From: Haliea alexandrii
GTDB lineage: Bacteria > Pseudomonadota > Gammaproteobacteria > Pseudomonadales > Halieaceae
Reading direction: 5' to 3'
DNA: 64,000 bases
NCBI RefSeq assembly: GCF_003719295.1
Contig: NZ_RFLW01000005.1
Coordinates: 144,292 to 208,291 of the forward strand
The notes below the pieces were generated by a model. The model was not told the origin of the DNA, did no database searches, and was given only the letters and a program-made list of their open reading frames with translations. Below, one piece after another: positions 54,216 through 63,980 of this stretch (the first letter of the stretch is position 1; each line of letters starts with the position of its first letter). The position numbers and the translations under genes were made by a program.

Positions 54216-56552
54216 ATGAGCAAGAGCATTTCCCAGCGCATCGCCGACGAACTCGCCGTCAACGAAAGTCAGATCAGTGCCGCCATCGGGCTACTGGATG
54301 AAGGCGCCACGGTGCCCTTCATTTCTCGCTACCGGAAGGAAGTCACCGGCGGACTGGACGACACGCAGATGCGTCACCTCGATGAGCGCCTGCGCTACCT
54401 GCGAGAGCTGGACGAGCGCCGGCTTGCCATCCTCAAGTCGATTGCCGAGCAGGACAAACTGACGCCGGCACTGGAGCAGGCACTGCGGGAAGCCGAGACC
54501 AAAAACCGGCTGGAGGATCTCTACCTGCCCTACAAGCCCAAGCGGCGGACCAAGGCGCAGATCGCCCGGGAAGCAGGGCTGGAGCCACTGGCGGAGGCGC
54601 TGGTGACAGACCCGCAGCAAGACCCGGAGCAGCTGGCAAGCGACTACCTCAACCCCGACCACGGCATTGAAGACACCAAGGCGGCCCTGGACGGGGCACG
54701 TCAGATACTCATGGAACGTTTCGCGGAAGACGCGGACCTGCTCGCACGGCTACGCACTTTCCTGCAGGAAAACGCCCAGCTCGCCGCACGCCTGGTGCCC
54801 GGCAAAGAGAACGAGGGGGCAAAATTTCGCGATTACTTCGAGCACACCGAGGCGCTGGCGACCACGCCCTCCCACCGTGCACTGGCCATGTTCCGTGGCC
54901 GTAACGAGGGCTTCCTGCAGCTCAACCTGCTGCTGGATCCGGATGAAAAGCCCGGTGATGCCCATCCCTGCGAGGCAATGATTGCAGACTACTGGTCGAT
55001 CCGCGATGCCGGGCGGGCAGCCGATCGCTGGCTGGCGGATACCGTACGCTGGACCTGGCGGGTGAAACTGCTGACCCACCTGCAAACCGACCTGTTAACA
55101 CAGCTGCGTGAGCGCGCCGAGCAGGAGGCTATCGGCGTGTTTGCGCGCAATCTGAAGGACCTCCTGCTGGCGGCACCCGCCGGGGCCCACGCCACCATCG
55201 GCCTGGATCCGGGGCTGCGCACAGGCGTGAAGCTCGCTGTTGTCGATGCCACCGGCAAGGTGCTGGACCACGGCGCCCTGTTTCCACATCCACCCCAGAA
55301 ACGCGCGCGGGAAGCGAGCGCCGAGCTTCTGCGCCTGATCCAGCAACATAACGTTGAGCTCATCGCCATTGGCAATGGCACTGCCAGCCGGGAGACCGAC
55401 AAGTTCGTCGGCGATCTGCTGCAGGCACACCCGGACCTCAACTGCCGAAAAGTCATGGTGAACGAATCCGGGGCATCCATCTACTCGGCATCCGAGTTTG
55501 CCGCGCGGGAGTTCCCCGACCTCGATGTGACCATTCGCGGCGCGGTATCCATCGCCCGCCGACTGCAGGACCCACTGGCGGAGCTGGTGAAAATCGACCC
55601 GAAGTCCATTGGCGTGGGCCAGTACCAACACGATGTGAGCCAGGTGCAGCTGGCACGCCAACTGGACGCGGTGGTCGAGGATTGTGTGAACGCCGTGGGT
55701 GTAGACGTCAATACGGCTTCAGTGCCGCTGCTGGCACGGGTATCGGGCTTGAACCAGAATCTGGCCAGCAACATCGTCGCCCAACGCGACCAGGCGGGCA
55801 GCTTTGCCAGCCGCCGGGACCTTCTGCAGGTATCGCGCTTCGGCGAGAAGACCTTTGAGCAGGCTGCAGGCTTCCTGCGCATCAGCAACGGCAGTAACCC
55901 GCTGGACGCCTCCGCAGTCCACCCTGAGTCCTACGCGCTGGTGGAGGATATCGCCACACGCCAACAGCGGCCTCTGGCCAGCCTCATCGGTGACTCGGCA
56001 TTCCTGCGCAGTTTGCGCCCCACTGACTACGTCACCGAGCAGGTGGGCCTGCCCACGGTTATCGATATTCTGCGGGAACTGGACAAGCCGGGACGCGACC
56101 CGCGGCCCGAGTTCCGCATGGCCAGCTTTCAGGACGGCGTGGAGAAAATCTCCGACCTCAAGCCGGATATGGTTCTGGAAGGCACCGTCACCAACGTTAC
56201 CAACTTTGGTGCCTTCGTGGACATCGGTGTGCACCAGGACGGACTGGTGCACATTTCAGTGCTCGCTGACCGCTTCGTCAAAGACCCGCACGACGTGGTC
56301 AAAGCGGGCGACGTGGTGAAAGTGAAGGTCATGGAGGTGGACCTGGAGCGCAAGCGCATTGCACTGAGCATGCGCCTCAATGACAAGGCCGAAGATGCGG
56401 CGCGTCAGCCGGGCGGGCGGGCGCAGCAGCCGCGGGGCAGGCGCGATGAGGGCAAACCGTCGGCACGTGGGCGCGGGGCTGGAAACGGCGCGCAAGCGGC
56501 GCCTTCCACGGCTCTGGCAGCGGCGTTCGCCAAGGCGCGCAGCGACAGCTGA
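54216..56552 (+). CDS. tex: Tex family S1 RNA-binding protein
   Basis: A 778-residue protein with the Tex layout: an N-terminal helical region ([22 protein letters not shown]), a YqgF-like nuclease fold ([18 protein letters not shown]), helix-hairpin-helix segments ([15 protein letters not shown]), and a C-terminal S1 domain ([20 protein letters not shown]). A basic, disordered tail ends the protein. Tex acts in transcription and RNA binding and is widely conserved. The start is [13 protein letters not shown]. Confidence 0.95.
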   Translation: MSKSISQRIADELAVNESQISAAIGLLDEGATVPFISRYRKEVTGGLDDTQMRHLDERLRYLRELDERRLAILKSIAEQDKLTPALEQALREAETKNRLEDLYLPYKPKRRTKAQIAREAGLEPLAEALVTDPQQDPEQLASDYLNPDHGIEDTKAALDGARQILMERFAEDADLLARLRTFLQENAQLAARLVPGKENEGAKFRDYFEHTEALATTPSHRALAMFRGRNEGFLQLNLLLDPDEKPGDAHPCEAMIADYWSIRDAGRAADRWLADTVRWTWRVKLLTHLQTDLLTQLRERAEQEAIGVFARNLKDLLLAAPAGAHATIGLDPGLRTGVKLAVVDATGKVLDHGALFPHPPQKRAREASAELLRLIQQHNVELIAIGNGTASRETDKFVGDLLQAHPDLNCRKVMVNESGASIYSASEFAAREFPDLDVTIRGAVSIARRLQDPLAELVKIDPKSIGVGQYQHDVSQVQLARQLDAVVEDCVNAVGVDVNTASVPLLARVSGLNQNLASNIVAQRDQAGSFASRRDLLQVSRFGEKTFEQAAGFLRISNGSNPLDASAVHPESYALVEDIATRQQRPLASLIGDSAFLRSLRPTDYVTEQVGLPTVIDILRELDKPGRDPRPEFRMASFQDGVEKISDLKPDMVLEGTVTNVTNFGAFVDIGVHQDGLVHISVLADRFVKDPHDVVKAGDVVKVKVMEVDLERKRIALSMRLNDKAEDAARQPGGRAQQPRGRRDEGKPSARGRGAGNGAQAAPSTALAAAFAKARSDS

Positions 56553-56578
56553 GCCATGGCAGCCAACGGCAGAAGCCG

Positions 56579-57538
56579 TCAACGCTCGGCGGCAGCCGTC
56601 CAGCCCAGCTTGGCAGCGTCCAGCGTAATCGTTACGGGGTCCGCACTGCCCACCTCACCGGCAAGCCAGGGCAACAGCACATAGAGCAGCCCCGACGTGC
56701 CGTGCAGCAACGGCAGCGCAATCAGCAGGGTGTCGCCCGCACTGTTCAGCAACACCGCGTGGTCGGTGCGCTGCGGTAGCGAAGTGCTCACCATGGCGGA
56801 CCACTCCAGCGCCACGCCCTGGCGTGACTGCCAACGCAGTTCCAGTGCCAGGCTGTCCAATTCGGTAAACAACTGCTGGCACAGCGTACGTTCGTCGATG
56901 AGGCGCCCACCGGCGCGGCCGGCGGGTGCGGGAAACTCCACCCGCAGGCCGCGCTGCTCGCAGACGTTGCCGTCACGGGTGAAGCTCCAGGCAGGCTGTG
57001 CCACCTGCGGGATAACCGGTATCGGCTCCGGCGCCGCGGCGAGCTGTGCAGGGGCGACAGAAAGCAACCCGGCGCAGTCATTGCGCGCGCAGAACGCACT
57101 GGCGATGCGAGCCTCCAGTACATCTTGCTGCTCACGCCGGGGATGGCTCAGCATGACGCTCAGGGACCCCGCCGTGATGCCGAGGTCAGCCAGTGGTGAC
57201 GACAGCAATTGCACCGTCTCACTGGCCTGCACGGCGCGCTGCAGGCGCAGAACATCGTCGGCATATTGCTCCACCGCCACCGCCCAACCCAGCAGGCGGG
57301 GTGCAGCGGCGCCTTCCTCTGTAGCCTGTCGCCGCGCCAGCGCGGCCTCAGCGAGCAACACTTCGGCGAGTTCCAACAGTGCGATATCGGCAAACTGTTG
57401 CCTGGCGACTTCGTCACTGCTATCAAGGCGTTCTGCCAGGCGATAAAACCGTGAGCTTTCAGGGGCTGGGGCGTCGCTGGCGTGAACCGCAGCTGACAGC
57501 GTGCAAGACAGCAAAAAAAGCAGCAGGTGCACCGGCAT
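56579..57538 (-). CDS. Secreted protein of unknown function
   Basis: A 319-residue protein with a signal peptide (MPVHLLLFLLSCTLSAAV, cleavage near HASD). The mature part begins with a helical region (RLDSSDEVARQQFADIALLELAEVLLAEA) and ends in a beta-rich domain. Four cysteines (FCARNDC, VCEQ, LCQQ) may form disulphides. I do not recognise the family. An earlier start at 57616 would overlap arfB and bury the signal peptide. Confidence 0.65.
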   Translation of the reverse strand: MPVHLLLFLLSCTLSAAVHASDAPAPESSRFYRLAERLDSSDEVARQQFADIALLELAEVLLAEAALARRQATEEGAAAPRLLGWAVAVEQYADDVLRLQRAVQASETVQLLSSPLADLGITAGSLSVMLSHPRREQQDVLEARIASAFCARNDCAGLLSVAPAQLAAAPEPIPVIPQVAQPAWSFTRDGNVCEQRGLRVEFPAPAGRAGGRLIDERTLCQQLFTELDSLALELRWQSRQGVALEWSAMVSTSLPQRTDHAVLLNSAGDTLLIALPLLHGTSGLLYVLLPWLAGEVGSADPVTITLDAAKLGWTAAAER

Positions 57539-57602
57539 GGCCGCCTGTTGGCAGGAACGGAGCAAAACGACGCAGAACCGCTCGACCAACACGAGGCGGC
57601 CT

Positions 57603-58025
57603 TTATTCTTCTCCACGCCTGACGGGGCGGCGCTGGGCCTTCAAGGTGCCGCGCTGCTGCTTCTTGTCCAGCCGCTTGCGTTTTGCAGATAGTGATGGAC
57701 GTGTCGGTCGGCGCGCCTTGCGCGGGCGACAGCATTCTGCAATCAACTCCGCCAGGCGCACCAGGGCGTCCTCACGATTTTTCGCCTGGCTGCGGAAGCG
57801 CTGAGCCTTGATGGTCACAACACCTTCCGCGGAGATACGGCTGTCGCGACGAGCGAGCACTGCGGCTACACAACTTTCCGGCAGGGAGGAGGCAGCCGCG
57901 TCAAAGCGCAGGTGTATGGCCGTGGATACCTTGTTCACGTTCTGTCCACCGGCACCCTGCGCCCGAATCGCACTCAGCTCCACCTCATCCAGCGGGATCG
58001 CCAGGGTTGAGCTAATCCGCAACAT
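57603..58025 (-). CDS. arfB: ArfB, peptidyl-tRNA hydrolase for stalled ribosomes
   Basis: ArfB (YaeJ) frees ribosomes stalled without a stop codon. The catalytic GGQ lies in RAQGAGGQNVNKVSTAIHLRF, and a Lys/Arg-rich tail (KARRPTRPSLSAKRKRLDKK) enters the mRNA channel. Starting at MLRISSTLAIPLDE gives 140 residues, exactly the E. coli length. The extension to 58139 adds nothing typical. Confidence 0.93.
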   Translation of the reverse strand: MLRISSTLAIPLDEVELSAIRAQGAGGQNVNKVSTAIHLRFDAAASSLPESCVAAVLARRDSRISAEGVVTIKAQRFRSQAKNREDALVRLAELIAECCRPRKARRPTRPSLSAKRKRLDKKQQRGTLKAQRRPVRRGEE

Positions 58026-58203
58026 GTCCTGCCCCGTTATACGCACCTCTGTCTCCGGATGGGTGACACGGGTTGCCAACACCCCGGGCGCTGACTTTCC
58101 TGCGCAGACACATCGGACATCACCTAAATCCTCTTCCAATGGCGCACTATAGTGACATCAAACCGTCAGCCAGGCGATGCTGTGATGGCCGGCAAGCTAT
58201 GAG

Positions 58204-58235
58204 TGGGCACTGCCCACCACCGTGCGGAGTATAAT
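58204..58235 (+). promoter_or_regulatory. Palindrome and TATAAT box upstream of feoA
   Basis: In the 334-base gap 58026-58359, GTGGGCACTGCCCAC (58204-58218) is a perfect 15-base palindrome. TATAAT follows at 58230-58235, 125 bases before feoA. No good -35 hexamer is seen. A clear Fur box is absent; only a loose AT-rich match (AATAGGAATGATTCGCG) occurs near 58287-58303. Nothing else in this gap is recognisable. Confidence 0.4.
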
Positions 58236-58359
58236 AGAATGGTCGGCGTGCAGTGCGCGCTCCCGTTGCGAAGAAATGCCTTTTAAATAGGAATGATTCG
58301 CGTTAGAGTTCACCCGCTGCTATTACGTCAGCCGTCTTTCTTATTCTGGTGACTCCCCG

Positions 58360-58632
58360 ATGGAAATGAAGCCGCCCCCCGAGGCCACGAGAACCCTGTG
58401 GTCGCTGCGCCGCGGAGAGCACTGCGCCATCACCGGCTACGACGACCTGCTGGCGGAGGCGTACAAAGTGCGGCTGATGGAATTCGGTTTTTACCCGGGC
58501 GAGACAGTCTCCTGCCTGCAATCTCCCGGCTTTGGTGCGCCCAAGGTCTACCGTGTCAACAACACCATTTATTCGCTGGATGATGAAATTGCAGATCATA
58601 TCCTCGTAGAGAGCACTCCACCGCGTGACTAA
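58360..58632 (+). CDS. feoA: FeoA, ferrous iron transport accessory protein
   Basis: A 90-residue cytoplasmic SH3-like protein that supports FeoB. The family pattern is in ITGYDDLLAEAYKVRLMEFGFYPGETV and the closing YSLDDEIADHILVE. It overlaps feoB by eight bases. No feoC gene follows. Confidence 0.88.
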   Translation: MEMKPPPEATRTLWSLRRGEHCAITGYDDLLAEAYKVRLMEFGFYPGETVSCLQSPGFGAPKVYRVNNTIYSLDDEIADHILVESTPPRD

Positions 58633-60457
58633 AGTATTGCTGATTGGCAGCCCTAACTCGGGCAAGAGCCTGCTGTTCAACCGCCTCACGGGGCTGTCGC
58701 AGAAGGTGGCGAATTTTCCGGGCATCACCGTGGATGTGGCGACCGGCAAGCTGCAGGGCATGGACGATGTCGACCTGGTCGACTTTCCCGGAACCTATTC
58801 GCTGAAAGCCATTTCAGCGGAAGAAAAGGTCGCAGTCGCACAGTTCGAGAAAGCCCTCGAAGACAACGAGGTCGAGCACGTGCTGTGCCTTATTGATGCC
58901 ACACGGCTGGAGAAGAGCCTGTTTTTCACGCTGCAGGTGATTCGCGAATGCGAACAGCACGGCAAAGCCGTTACTGTGCTGGCCAATATGATAGACGTGC
59001 TGGAAGCCAATAATCTGAGCATCGACCTGCCTGCGCTGGAGGCGGCCATTCACACACGGGTCATCCCCATCTCTGCGCGCTCCGGCAAAGGCCTTGCCGA
59101 CATAGCAGAACAGATTCGTGCGGCTCGCTCGGCGGGTGCACAGGCGCGGCGACCGCACCTGGTGGATACACCCGATGAACTCCTGCGCGGCACCGCACAT
59201 CAGCTTGCCCAGCGTCTCGGGCCTCGCGGTGATGTACTGGTGCGCACCCAGAACCGGCTGGACGCGTTTTTCCTGCACAGCGTTACTGGAGGCTTCGCGT
59301 TCTTCGGCATCATGTATCTGCTCTTCCAGTCCATCTTCACCTGGTCGACACCGGCCATGGATGCCATTGAAGGCTCACTGGCATGGATGGCCGACGGCAT
59401 AGTGCCGCTGATCGGGAACTCGATACTGCAGGACTTTACCGCCGATGCCCTGTTCAGTGGCATCGGGGCGTTCCTCGTTTTCGTGCCGCAGATTTTCGTG
59501 CTGACCTTTGTTATTGGCTTGCTGGAGGATTCAGGCTACATGGCACGGGCCACCCTGATCTGCCACAAGCCGCTGCGCTACTTCGGCCTCACCGGCAAGA
59601 GTTTTGTGCCCATGCTGTCCGGCGTGGCCTGCGCCATTCCGGGCATATACGCCGCGCGCGCCGTGGACTCACCCCGCAAGCGCCTGCTGACCTACATGGC
59701 AATTCCACTAATGCCCTGCTCAGCACGGCTGCCTGTGTACGCTTTGCTGATCGCCGCGTTTATCCCTGCTGAGACATTCCTTGGCGGCCTCGTGGGCTGG
59801 CAGGGCCTGGCCATGTTCGGCATCTATTTCTTCGGCATGTTCATCGCACTGGCGATCACCGGCTTTGTATCACGGGCCAGAAAAGATGCGTTCGACGATC
59901 TGCCCTTCGTGCTTGAGCTCCCGCCCTACCGCCTGCCGGGCATAAAACCGCTACTGCGCAACGCCTTCAACCGCGCCAAACATTTCGTGGTAAAGGCGGG
60001 CAAAATCATCTTTGCGGTGACGCTGGTGGTGTGGGTGCTGGGCTACTTCCCCAATTACGGCGCGGATCTTGGCCAGTCGTGGCTGGGCCACTTGGGGCGC
60101 GTTATCGAACCCCTGTTTGCACCGTTGGGACTGGACTGGCGCTATGGCGTCGCCATCCTCACCTCGTTCCTCGCTCGCGAAGTGTTTGTGGGCACCCTCG
60201 GCACCATATTCGGTATTGAGGGCGCAGAGGAAAACATGGTGCCACTGGTGCAGCAGATCCAGGGCAGCGACCTGACCATTGCCTCGGGTCTGGCGCTGCT
60301 GGTGTTCTTCGCGATTGCCTTGCAGTGCGTTTCCACCATGGCAATTCTGGCGAAGGAAAGCCGCTCGGGCACACTGGCGCTAAAGATGTTTGGCGCGTAT
60401 TTCGTGCTCGCCTACGCGGTGGCGTTTCTGGTGTACCAGCTGGCTTCTGCGTTCTGA
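58625..60457 (+). CDS. feoB: FeoB, ferrous iron transporter (short form)
   Basis: FeoB carries Fe2+ into the cytoplasm. The N-terminal G domain has GSPNSGKSLLFN (G1), DFPGTYSL (G3) and NMIDV (G4). The membrane part has the Gate motifs LEDSGYMARA and the MLSGVACAIPGIYAARAV region. At 610 residues it is about 160 shorter than E. coli FeoB, mainly in the helical and C-terminal regions. The start is GTG within the end of feoA, so translation is coupled. Confidence 0.92.
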   Translation: MTKVLLIGSPNSGKSLLFNRLTGLSQKVANFPGITVDVATGKLQGMDDVDLVDFPGTYSLKAISAEEKVAVAQFEKALEDNEVEHVLCLIDATRLEKSLFFTLQVIRECEQHGKAVTVLANMIDVLEANNLSIDLPALEAAIHTRVIPISARSGKGLADIAEQIRAARSAGAQARRPHLVDTPDELLRGTAHQLAQRLGPRGDVLVRTQNRLDAFFLHSVTGGFAFFGIMYLLFQSIFTWSTPAMDAIEGSLAWMADGIVPLIGNSILQDFTADALFSGIGAFLVFVPQIFVLTFVIGLLEDSGYMARATLICHKPLRYFGLTGKSFVPMLSGVACAIPGIYAARAVDSPRKRLLTYMAIPLMPCSARLPVYALLIAAFIPAETFLGGLVGWQGLAMFGIYFFGMFIALAITGFVSRARKDAFDDLPFVLELPPYRLPGIKPLLRNAFNRAKHFVVKAGKIIFAVTLVVWVLGYFPNYGADLGQSWLGHLGRVIEPLFAPLGLDWRYGVAILTSFLAREVFVGTLGTIFGIEGAEENMVPLVQQIQGSDLTIASGLALLVFFAIALQCVSTMAILAKESRSGTLALKMFGAYFVLAYAVAFLVYQLASAF

Positions 60458-60490
60458 ACGAAACCCTTAAGTTCTGAACGAAACCCTTAA
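60451..60490. repeat. 20-bp tandem duplication across the feoB stop codon, within an inverted repeat
   Basis: A 20-base unit beginning GTTCTGAACG and ending CCCTTAA occurs twice in a row (60451-60470 and 60471-60490). The first copy contains the feoB stop codon. The pair is nested within an 11-bp inverted repeat, TTCTGCGTTCT at 60445-60455 and AGAACGCAGAA at 60499-60509, which may form the feoB 3' stem. Confidence 0.9.
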
Positions 60491-60515
60491 GCTACTATAG
60501 AACGCAGAACTGTCA

Positions 60516-61577
60516 TTAACGCGCGAGCCAGCTGCCCGCAGCATCAGCGAGCACCCATTGCTGCGAATACCAGAAATACTCCCCCGCCCGCTCGGCAGAC
60601 GGCGCCGTACAATTCACTTTATTTCGTCCAGCGTGAAACGTCGGCAGACTGACCGTAAAGCGGTCAACCTCGCGCGCCAATGTCAATGCGTCTCCGGACG
60701 CACTGAAGCAGGCAAGCCGATCCCGGTGGTAAGCCGGGTGTGCCGACAAGCTGAAGCTGAGCGCCTCGGGGGCTTGCGCACTGCCATTTATCAACGCCGG
60801 GCCAGCCTCCAGCTGGGTCACGGGCAGCGGCACGGTACCCAGCGCCATTGCCAGCCTCTCCAAGCGGCCCTGATTGCGGGACATGGGGAAACGCGGAATG
60901 GCGGTTGCGGGCGTTTTTTCCCCCACCGCCCCTGACAACTGCGCAAGGCCGTATAAACCCCGCGCAGCAACCAATTCTTCAAGGCCTTGCGAATACTCCC
61001 CATAGGGATAGGCAAAGGCATCCACCCCACCCAAACCCAACTCACGGTTCAGGTCGGCAATACTCTCATCAATCTCCGCCGAGGCTCGTTCAATCCAGGC
61101 CTCGGTGATGCCCTTTTCGCTGCCTCGCAACAGGTGCTCATGCGTCCTGGAATGCGCGCCGAAGGAAACCAGCCCGGAGGCTTTGAGTTCCTGCAGTTGC
61201 TGCCAGGACATGGTTGCTTCGTGGCCACGCTCAACCGCCTGCGTAGCAACGAACACGGTGAACGGCATACCGCGTGCAGCCAGCTCTGGGAACGCCGTGG
61301 AATAAACGGATTCATAGGCGTCATCAAAGGTGATAGCAACGGCGTTATTCGGCACATCGCCGTTGTTATATACGCCCTCAAGAAGCTCACCGAGTGGCAG
61401 GACAACAAAACCGTTGTTGTTGATATAGTCGAGATGAGCACTGAATTGCTCAGGTGTGATACTGGTACTCGCCGGCGTATTTTCATCTACGTGGTGATAG
61501 AGCAGGATCACCCCGTGATCGGCCATCACCGGCGCCACAAGGAACGCCCAGAATAGAGCCAGCCAGCGCCGTTTCAT
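60516..61577 (-). CDS. Polysaccharide deacetylase family protein, secreted
   Basis: A 353-residue protein with a signal peptide (MKRRWLALFWAFLVAPVMA). The NodB-type fold shows ILLYHHVDE, AITFDDAYESVYSTAFPEL (catalytic Asp pair), FGAHSRTHEHLL (metal His pair) and AFAYPYGEYS. It resembles PgaB/IcaB-type N-deacetylases. The C-terminal 120 residues are specific to this protein. Its ATG overlaps the stop codon of the glucosaminidase gene upstream (ATGA), so the two act as one unit. Confidence 0.85.
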   Translation of the reverse strand: MKRRWLALFWAFLVAPVMADHGVILLYHHVDENTPASTSITPEQFSAHLDYINNNGFVVLPLGELLEGVYNNGDVPNNAVAITFDDAYESVYSTAFPELAARGMPFTVFVATQAVERGHEATMSWQQLQELKASGLVSFGAHSRTHEHLLRGSEKGITEAWIERASAEIDESIADLNRELGLGGVDAFAYPYGEYSQGLEELVAARGLYGLAQLSGAVGEKTPATAIPRFPMSRNQGRLERLAMALGTVPLPVTQLEAGPALINGSAQAPEALSFSLSAHPAYHRDRLACFSASGDALTLAREVDRFTVSLPTFHAGRNKVNCTAPSAERAGEYFWYSQQWVLADAAGSWLAR

Positions 61578-62374
61578 CGTGTGCCCGACTCGGCCAACAT
61601 GCGCCGAAACTGTGTGATCATCGACCGGATTTCATTCACATAAGCCTCTCGTCGCTCGGAGTAATAGACTAAAGTGCCCGCCAGCGTCAGGCCGTTCAGC
61701 GGTTTGCCTTCGCGACGCAGGGTCGCGCGCAGCAGGCGAAACTCCCGATACCGCTCATGGGTATTCAGGTTGTTCATGTATCGGCGGATGGCCTCAGAAA
61801 CGTTGGGGAACGCTGCTACTTCATGGCGAGCGCCAGCAGACCGGTTTTCAGGGACGATGCCACAGCCGTCGGTATAGCACCACTGGCCAAACAGGTTATT
61901 CGCCTCGACGGCAAAACGTGATCGCCCCCAGCCTGACTCCTTGGCGGCCTGAGCCAACGCCAGTGGCATGGGAACCGTGTCGACCCGCAACAAAAGCGTC
62001 TGCAATAGGTTGTCCGGCGGCGTTTCAGTCTGCCAGGACAACTCATAGCGTGTAGATATCGCTCGCAACCAGCGCTCTTGATCGCTCGTCAGAGCATCCA
62101 GCGAGCCCACTTGCCGCAGTGCTTTTAAGCGTGCACGCTGTGCGCGAATGACTTCGTTATGGTGTGCGATGATGGGGGACAAATAGCTGAAGAATGCGCG
62201 CTTCATACTGGCGACGTCATCAATCGCAGCGAAATCAGGGAGCGCTCCGAATTCATCCCGCTCGACCGCGCGCCACTGCATAAAAAGCAATATTCCCAGA
62301 AGAACAACAATCGCTACCGAAATATAACAACGGTACCGCGATGCCGGTATCGTCCTGCCCTCAGACCTCTGCAT
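61574..62374 (-). CDS. Bax-type glucosaminidase, membrane-anchored
   Basis: A protein with one N-terminal membrane helix (YISVAIVVLLGILLF) and a mannosyl-glycoprotein endo-beta-N-acetylglucosaminidase-like domain of the Bax type. LALAQAAKESGWGRSRFA holds the catalytic Glu, and NNLFGQWCYTDGCGIVP is typical of Bax. I prefer the ATG at 62374 (266 residues); a GTG at 62458 would add 28 residues of basic sequence. Coupled to the deacetylase gene, it may remodel glycan chains at the envelope. Confidence 0.8.
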   Translation of the reverse strand: MQRSEGRTIPASRYRCYISVAIVVLLGILLFMQWRAVERDEFGALPDFAAIDDVASMKRAFFSYLSPIIAHHNEVIRAQRARLKALRQVGSLDALTSDQERWLRAISTRYELSWQTETPPDNLLQTLLLRVDTVPMPLALAQAAKESGWGRSRFAVEANNLFGQWCYTDGCGIVPENRSAGARHEVAAFPNVSEAIRRYMNNLNTHERYREFRLLRATLRREGKPLNGLTLAGTLVYYSERREAYVNEIRSMITQFRRMLAESGTR

Positions 62375-62747
62375 ACGAGAACACCACCTAACCAGTACTG
62401 CTTTTAGTACGGCAATCCCCCTGAATACGTGTGTTGGTAACCGGGACAACATTCTCACGGTACATGCGCCGGAATGTTCTCACAGTAAAGACAGCCACTG
62501 CAAAGCCCGACCAACACCCTGTGTTTGACTTCGCGCCGCTGGAACCTCTTAGATCGCGCTAAAGCGCGGCTATCCGGCTTCATCAATCACGCCGTCTACT
62601 CTAAAAGCAGTGCTTCGTGACCTGTTGATGGCCCGAAGTAACGCCTGTCTAGCTCAGTCTTCCGTCTTTGATCTACCGGCCTTTACGGCGGTACTGGCCC
62701 TGCGGCTGCCTAGTTGGTCGGTCAAGTATTGTCGCTAGTCCAGCAGC
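62375..62747. other. Gap without recognised gene
   Basis: This 373-base stretch contains no credible gene. It holds the glucosaminidase promoter side, a small inverted repeat (AACATTC at 62448-62454 with GAATGTT at 62472-62478), and a hairpin CGCGCT-AA-AGCGCG (62554-62567) downstream of the DUF2141-MipA gene that lacks a T-tract. Confidence 0.6.
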
Positions 62748-63851
62748 CTAAAATGAATAGGTGATTGCCGCGAAGCCCTTGATGACCTGATCATCATCCA
62801 CAATCGGGCTACGCGTTATATCGCTGCCGAGGCGTTCAACCGCGACGTTGAGAACCACGCGCCAGTTTTCTGTGATCTCATAGAAGGCGGCGACACTTGC
62901 CTCTGCCGTGACCGTGTCGCCGACCTCGTAAGCGCCGCGATCTGCAGTCGCCGCCGCGTCAGGCACACCGAAATCGTAGTTTGCAAGTTCTCGGCTCAAC
63001 CAGTTCGCCCCTATGCCAGGCGAGAGACGAAGGTTACCGAGCTGGAAGTTGCGCGATAGCCGCGCCGCGATAGTGCCGCCGCCAATCCGATCAAGCACAT
63101 CATGTTCGTAGCTCAGATCAAGTTCAAAACCTTGCGGACCCTCGTAGATAACGGCGAACCCGCCCATCAGCGTGCTGTCGCGATCGCCCAGGCCGGTCAG
63201 CGCATCACTATCATCGTCCTCGTAGGCACCCACTCGATAGGAAGCGGTTAGTGCAAGGCGCAGGTCGTCTGAACCCCAGACGCCGTAGCGCACATTGGGC
63301 CCAACCCATTGCAGCCGCTCACCAAAATACGTGATTGCGGGTATTGGCTGAACAACGTTGACGTCGGAGCCCACATAGGGACTACTGCGGCCGATCGCGC
63401 CAAGGCCCAATCCCCACAGGCCAGCCTCTCCCAAAACACGATAAATCTGAATCTCCAAATTGATTCTACTGCCCGGCTCCGCTCGAATCGCTGCGCGCTG
63501 AAAGCTTGGCGGGCCCTTGGGCTGATAGTTATTCGAGATACCTACCGGCTCGCGGGGGATGCCGATAAAATTTCGATCCAAGGCGCGGTTGCCGTTTTCG
63601 TCGAGGTAGACCAGCACCGCGATATCCCCATCTGGCACATCGGAAACCGTGTACTCCTGGCCGCGGCGTATTGTATGGCGCACCTCTCTCGCAGGATTGC
63701 GGAAGTTGCCGAAGGCATTGGGGTCGTCATAGACCTGCAAGATCACCGTGCCACTAAGAGGCAGGTTGACGATATCGATCGTTATTTCGGTTGCGAACGT
63801 TTTTGTTGCCAACAGGAAAACCAATAGAAGCGGTACATGGCGTACAAGCAT
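62748..63851 (-). CDS. DUF2141-MipA/OmpV fusion, outer-membrane protein
   Basis: A 367-residue protein with a signal peptide (MLVRHVPLLLVFLLATKTFA). Residues about 22-135 match DUF2141 (VNLPLSGTVILQVYDDPNAF, then VPDGDIAVLVYLDENGNRALD). Residues about 145-367 are a MipA/OmpV-like beta-barrel ending in Tyr-Ser-Phe, the aromatic C-terminus needed for outer-membrane insertion. The two parts are more often separate proteins. Strands such as GFELDLSYEHDVL alternate as expected for a barrel. Its role is unknown. Confidence 0.82.
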   Translation of the reverse strand: MLVRHVPLLLVFLLATKTFATEITIDIVNLPLSGTVILQVYDDPNAFGNFRNPAREVRHTIRRGQEYTVSDVPDGDIAVLVYLDENGNRALDRNFIGIPREPVGISNNYQPKGPPSFQRAAIRAEPGSRINLEIQIYRVLGEAGLWGLGLGAIGRSSPYVGSDVNVVQPIPAITYFGERLQWVGPNVRYGVWGSDDLRLALTASYRVGAYEDDDSDALTGLGDRDSTLMGGFAVIYEGPQGFELDLSYEHDVLDRIGGGTIAARLSRNFQLGNLRLSPGIGANWLSRELANYDFGVPDAAATADRGAYEVGDTVTAEASVAAFYEITENWRVVLNVAVERLGSDITRSPIVDDDQVIKGFAAITYSF

Positions 63852-63945
63852 CGTAATCGCAGGCTCCGCGAGCGTTTATGGCAAGGTACCTTCGCTTATG
63901 AGCCCACCTGATGCAACACCCTTGTGACGCCGTTCTCGTACGCCA

Positions 63946-63980
63946 TAAAAAACCCCGAAGCACGATGTGCTTCGGGGTTT
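63946..63980 (-). terminator. Strong intrinsic terminator, minus strand
   Basis: A perfect 14-bp stem (AAACCCCGAAGCAC with its complement, 63950-63963 and 63967-63980) has a 3-base loop and is followed on the minus strand by a run of T (plus-strand A residues 63947-63952). It ends a minus-strand transcript from beyond the right edge of the window, and separates it from the DUF2141-MipA gene. Confidence 0.85.

Noticed and set aside
58280..58310. Fur box before feoA
   Set aside because: Only a loose AT-rich match was found, too far from the consensus to report as a site.
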